Source of the DNA: Urinicoccus timonensis
Lineage (GTDB): Bacteria; Bacillota; Clostridia; Tissierellales; Peptoniphilaceae
Assembly: GCF_900232945.1 (NCBI RefSeq)
Contig: NZ_OCTU01000010.1
Coordinates: 1 to 5,513 of the forward strand
Length of the DNA: 5,513 nt
Direction of reading: 5' to 3'
Shown: positions 5,198 to 5,513 of the stretch, one piece after another
Position numbering within the stretch: position 1 is the stretch's first letter
Layout of the letters: each line of letters starts with the position of its first letter
Program-made: the position numbers and the translations under genes
The notes under the pieces: model-generated
What the model was told of the DNA's origin: nothing
The model's input: the letters and a program-made list of their open reading frames with translations, nothing else
The model's database searches: none

Positions 5198-5513
5198 TCA
5201 CTTAAGTGGCTGGAGACAAATAATCTCTTTAATAACCTGATTCAGCGAAACCAATCCGCGGCATTTAGTAGCGGTAAAGTTAGACCAAACCATGAAACCA
5301 ACATAAACATTATTGCCCGGCGTACGGGGAAGGACGTCAATAGTCACACAGTCCTTGACGGTATAATAACCACCATCATGGCGACCATCCAAAGGATAAA
5401 CATCATAGGCAGTCGGGAGGGTAGTCGGAACCGAAGAAGACTCAAAGCGAACCAAACAGGCAAAAAATTTAGGGTCGGCATCAAAAGCAATATCAGCACC
5501 AACAGAAACAACC
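5198..5513 (-). CDS. G: Major spike protein G, C-terminal part (continues from the left end)
   Basis: This is the second half of the spike gene. The frame holds complete codons for residues 72-175 and stops at TGA (5200-5198). Residues 72-113 repeat what is already encoded at 1-126, because of the terminal duplication. Residues 114-175 ([14 protein letters not shown] to EIICLQPLK) occur only here. Joining 339-1 to 5386-5198 gives the intact 175-residue beta-barrel spike protein. Two synonymous positions here (5327, Pro CCC; 5309, Asn AAT) and Asp113 (5389) agree with the control-strain variants I remember. The internal Met at 5455 is not a real start. Confidence 0.95.
   Translation of the reverse strand, partial: VVSVGADIAFDADPKFFACLVRFESSSVPTTLPTAYDVYPLDGRHDGGYYTVKDCVTIDVLPRTPGNNVYVGFMVWSNFTATKCRGLVSLNQVIKEIICLQPLK
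5387..5513. repeat. Right copy of the 127-bp terminal duplication (assembly overlap)
   Basis: This copy is identical to bases 1-127 with no mismatch. Removing it leaves a 5386-bp circle whose ends join inside codon 113/114 of G with the frame intact. Confidence 0.97.

Noticed and set aside
5199..5208. CACTTAAGTG palindrome near the G stop as a terminator (TG)
   Set aside because: It allows only a 3-bp stem with a TTAA loop and has no T-run after it. A weak 3' end near G has been described, but the sequence here does not show a convincing terminator.
4671..5240. Plus-strand open frame of 189 codons opposite H
   Set aside because: It is an antisense shadow produced by the codon bias of H. It is Ser/Thr/Arg-rich with no recognisable domain and crosses the G-H junction.
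1..5513. CRISPR array, tRNA, insertion sequence or novel defence system
   Set aside because: I saw no such elements. Known phiX174 genes and short known intergenic regions account for essentially every base.

Overview
This window is the complete circular genome of the microvirus phiX174 (Microviridae, Bullavirinae, host Escherichia coli). It is written as the reverse complement of the viral (+) strand, so every gene lies on the minus strand here. The calls rest on direct recognition of all eleven proteins (A, A*, B, C, D, E, F, G, H, J, K), their characteristic overlaps, and the gene A nicking origin. The unit is 5386 bp. Bases 1-127 are repeated exactly at 5387-5513, so the contig is one circle plus a 127-base assembly overlap. 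Standard phiX174 numbering is recovered as 2734 - x for x up to 2733, and 8120 - x for larger x.

Layout in transcription order, from high to low coordinates: an intergenic control region with promoter pA and the hairpin after H (4140-4202); A (4139-2598) with its internal-start product A* (3623-2598) and the viral-strand origin (3821-3792); B (3045-2683), inside A in another frame; K (2683-2513), across the A/C junction; C (2601-2341); D (2344-1886), with E (2166-1891) inside it; J (1886-1770); a UUCG hairpin terminator; F (1733-450); the 110-nt F-G intergenic region with the complementary-strand primosome assembly site; G, which runs off the left end (339-1) and finishes at the right end (5386-5198); and H (5189-4203). 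Almost every junction is an overlap of the ATGA, TGATG or TAATG type.

How the genes work together: A nicks the origin and drives rolling-circle replication. B and D are the internal and external scaffolds that build the procapsid from F, G and H. C switches replication into packaging. J carries the single-stranded genome into the capsid. F, G and H form the coat, the spikes and the DNA-delivery tube. E lyses the host by blocking MraY, and K affects burst size.

The notable point is the allele, not the gene content. Codon 7 of lysis gene E is TAG (2148-2146) instead of TGG, and the change is silent in the overlapping gene D. This is the am3 lysis-defective allele. Four other bases also match the differences I remember for the laboratory stock sold as a sequencing control. 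The window is therefore most likely sequencing spike-in DNA (or its contamination of an assembly), not a new phage. I found no undescribed system.
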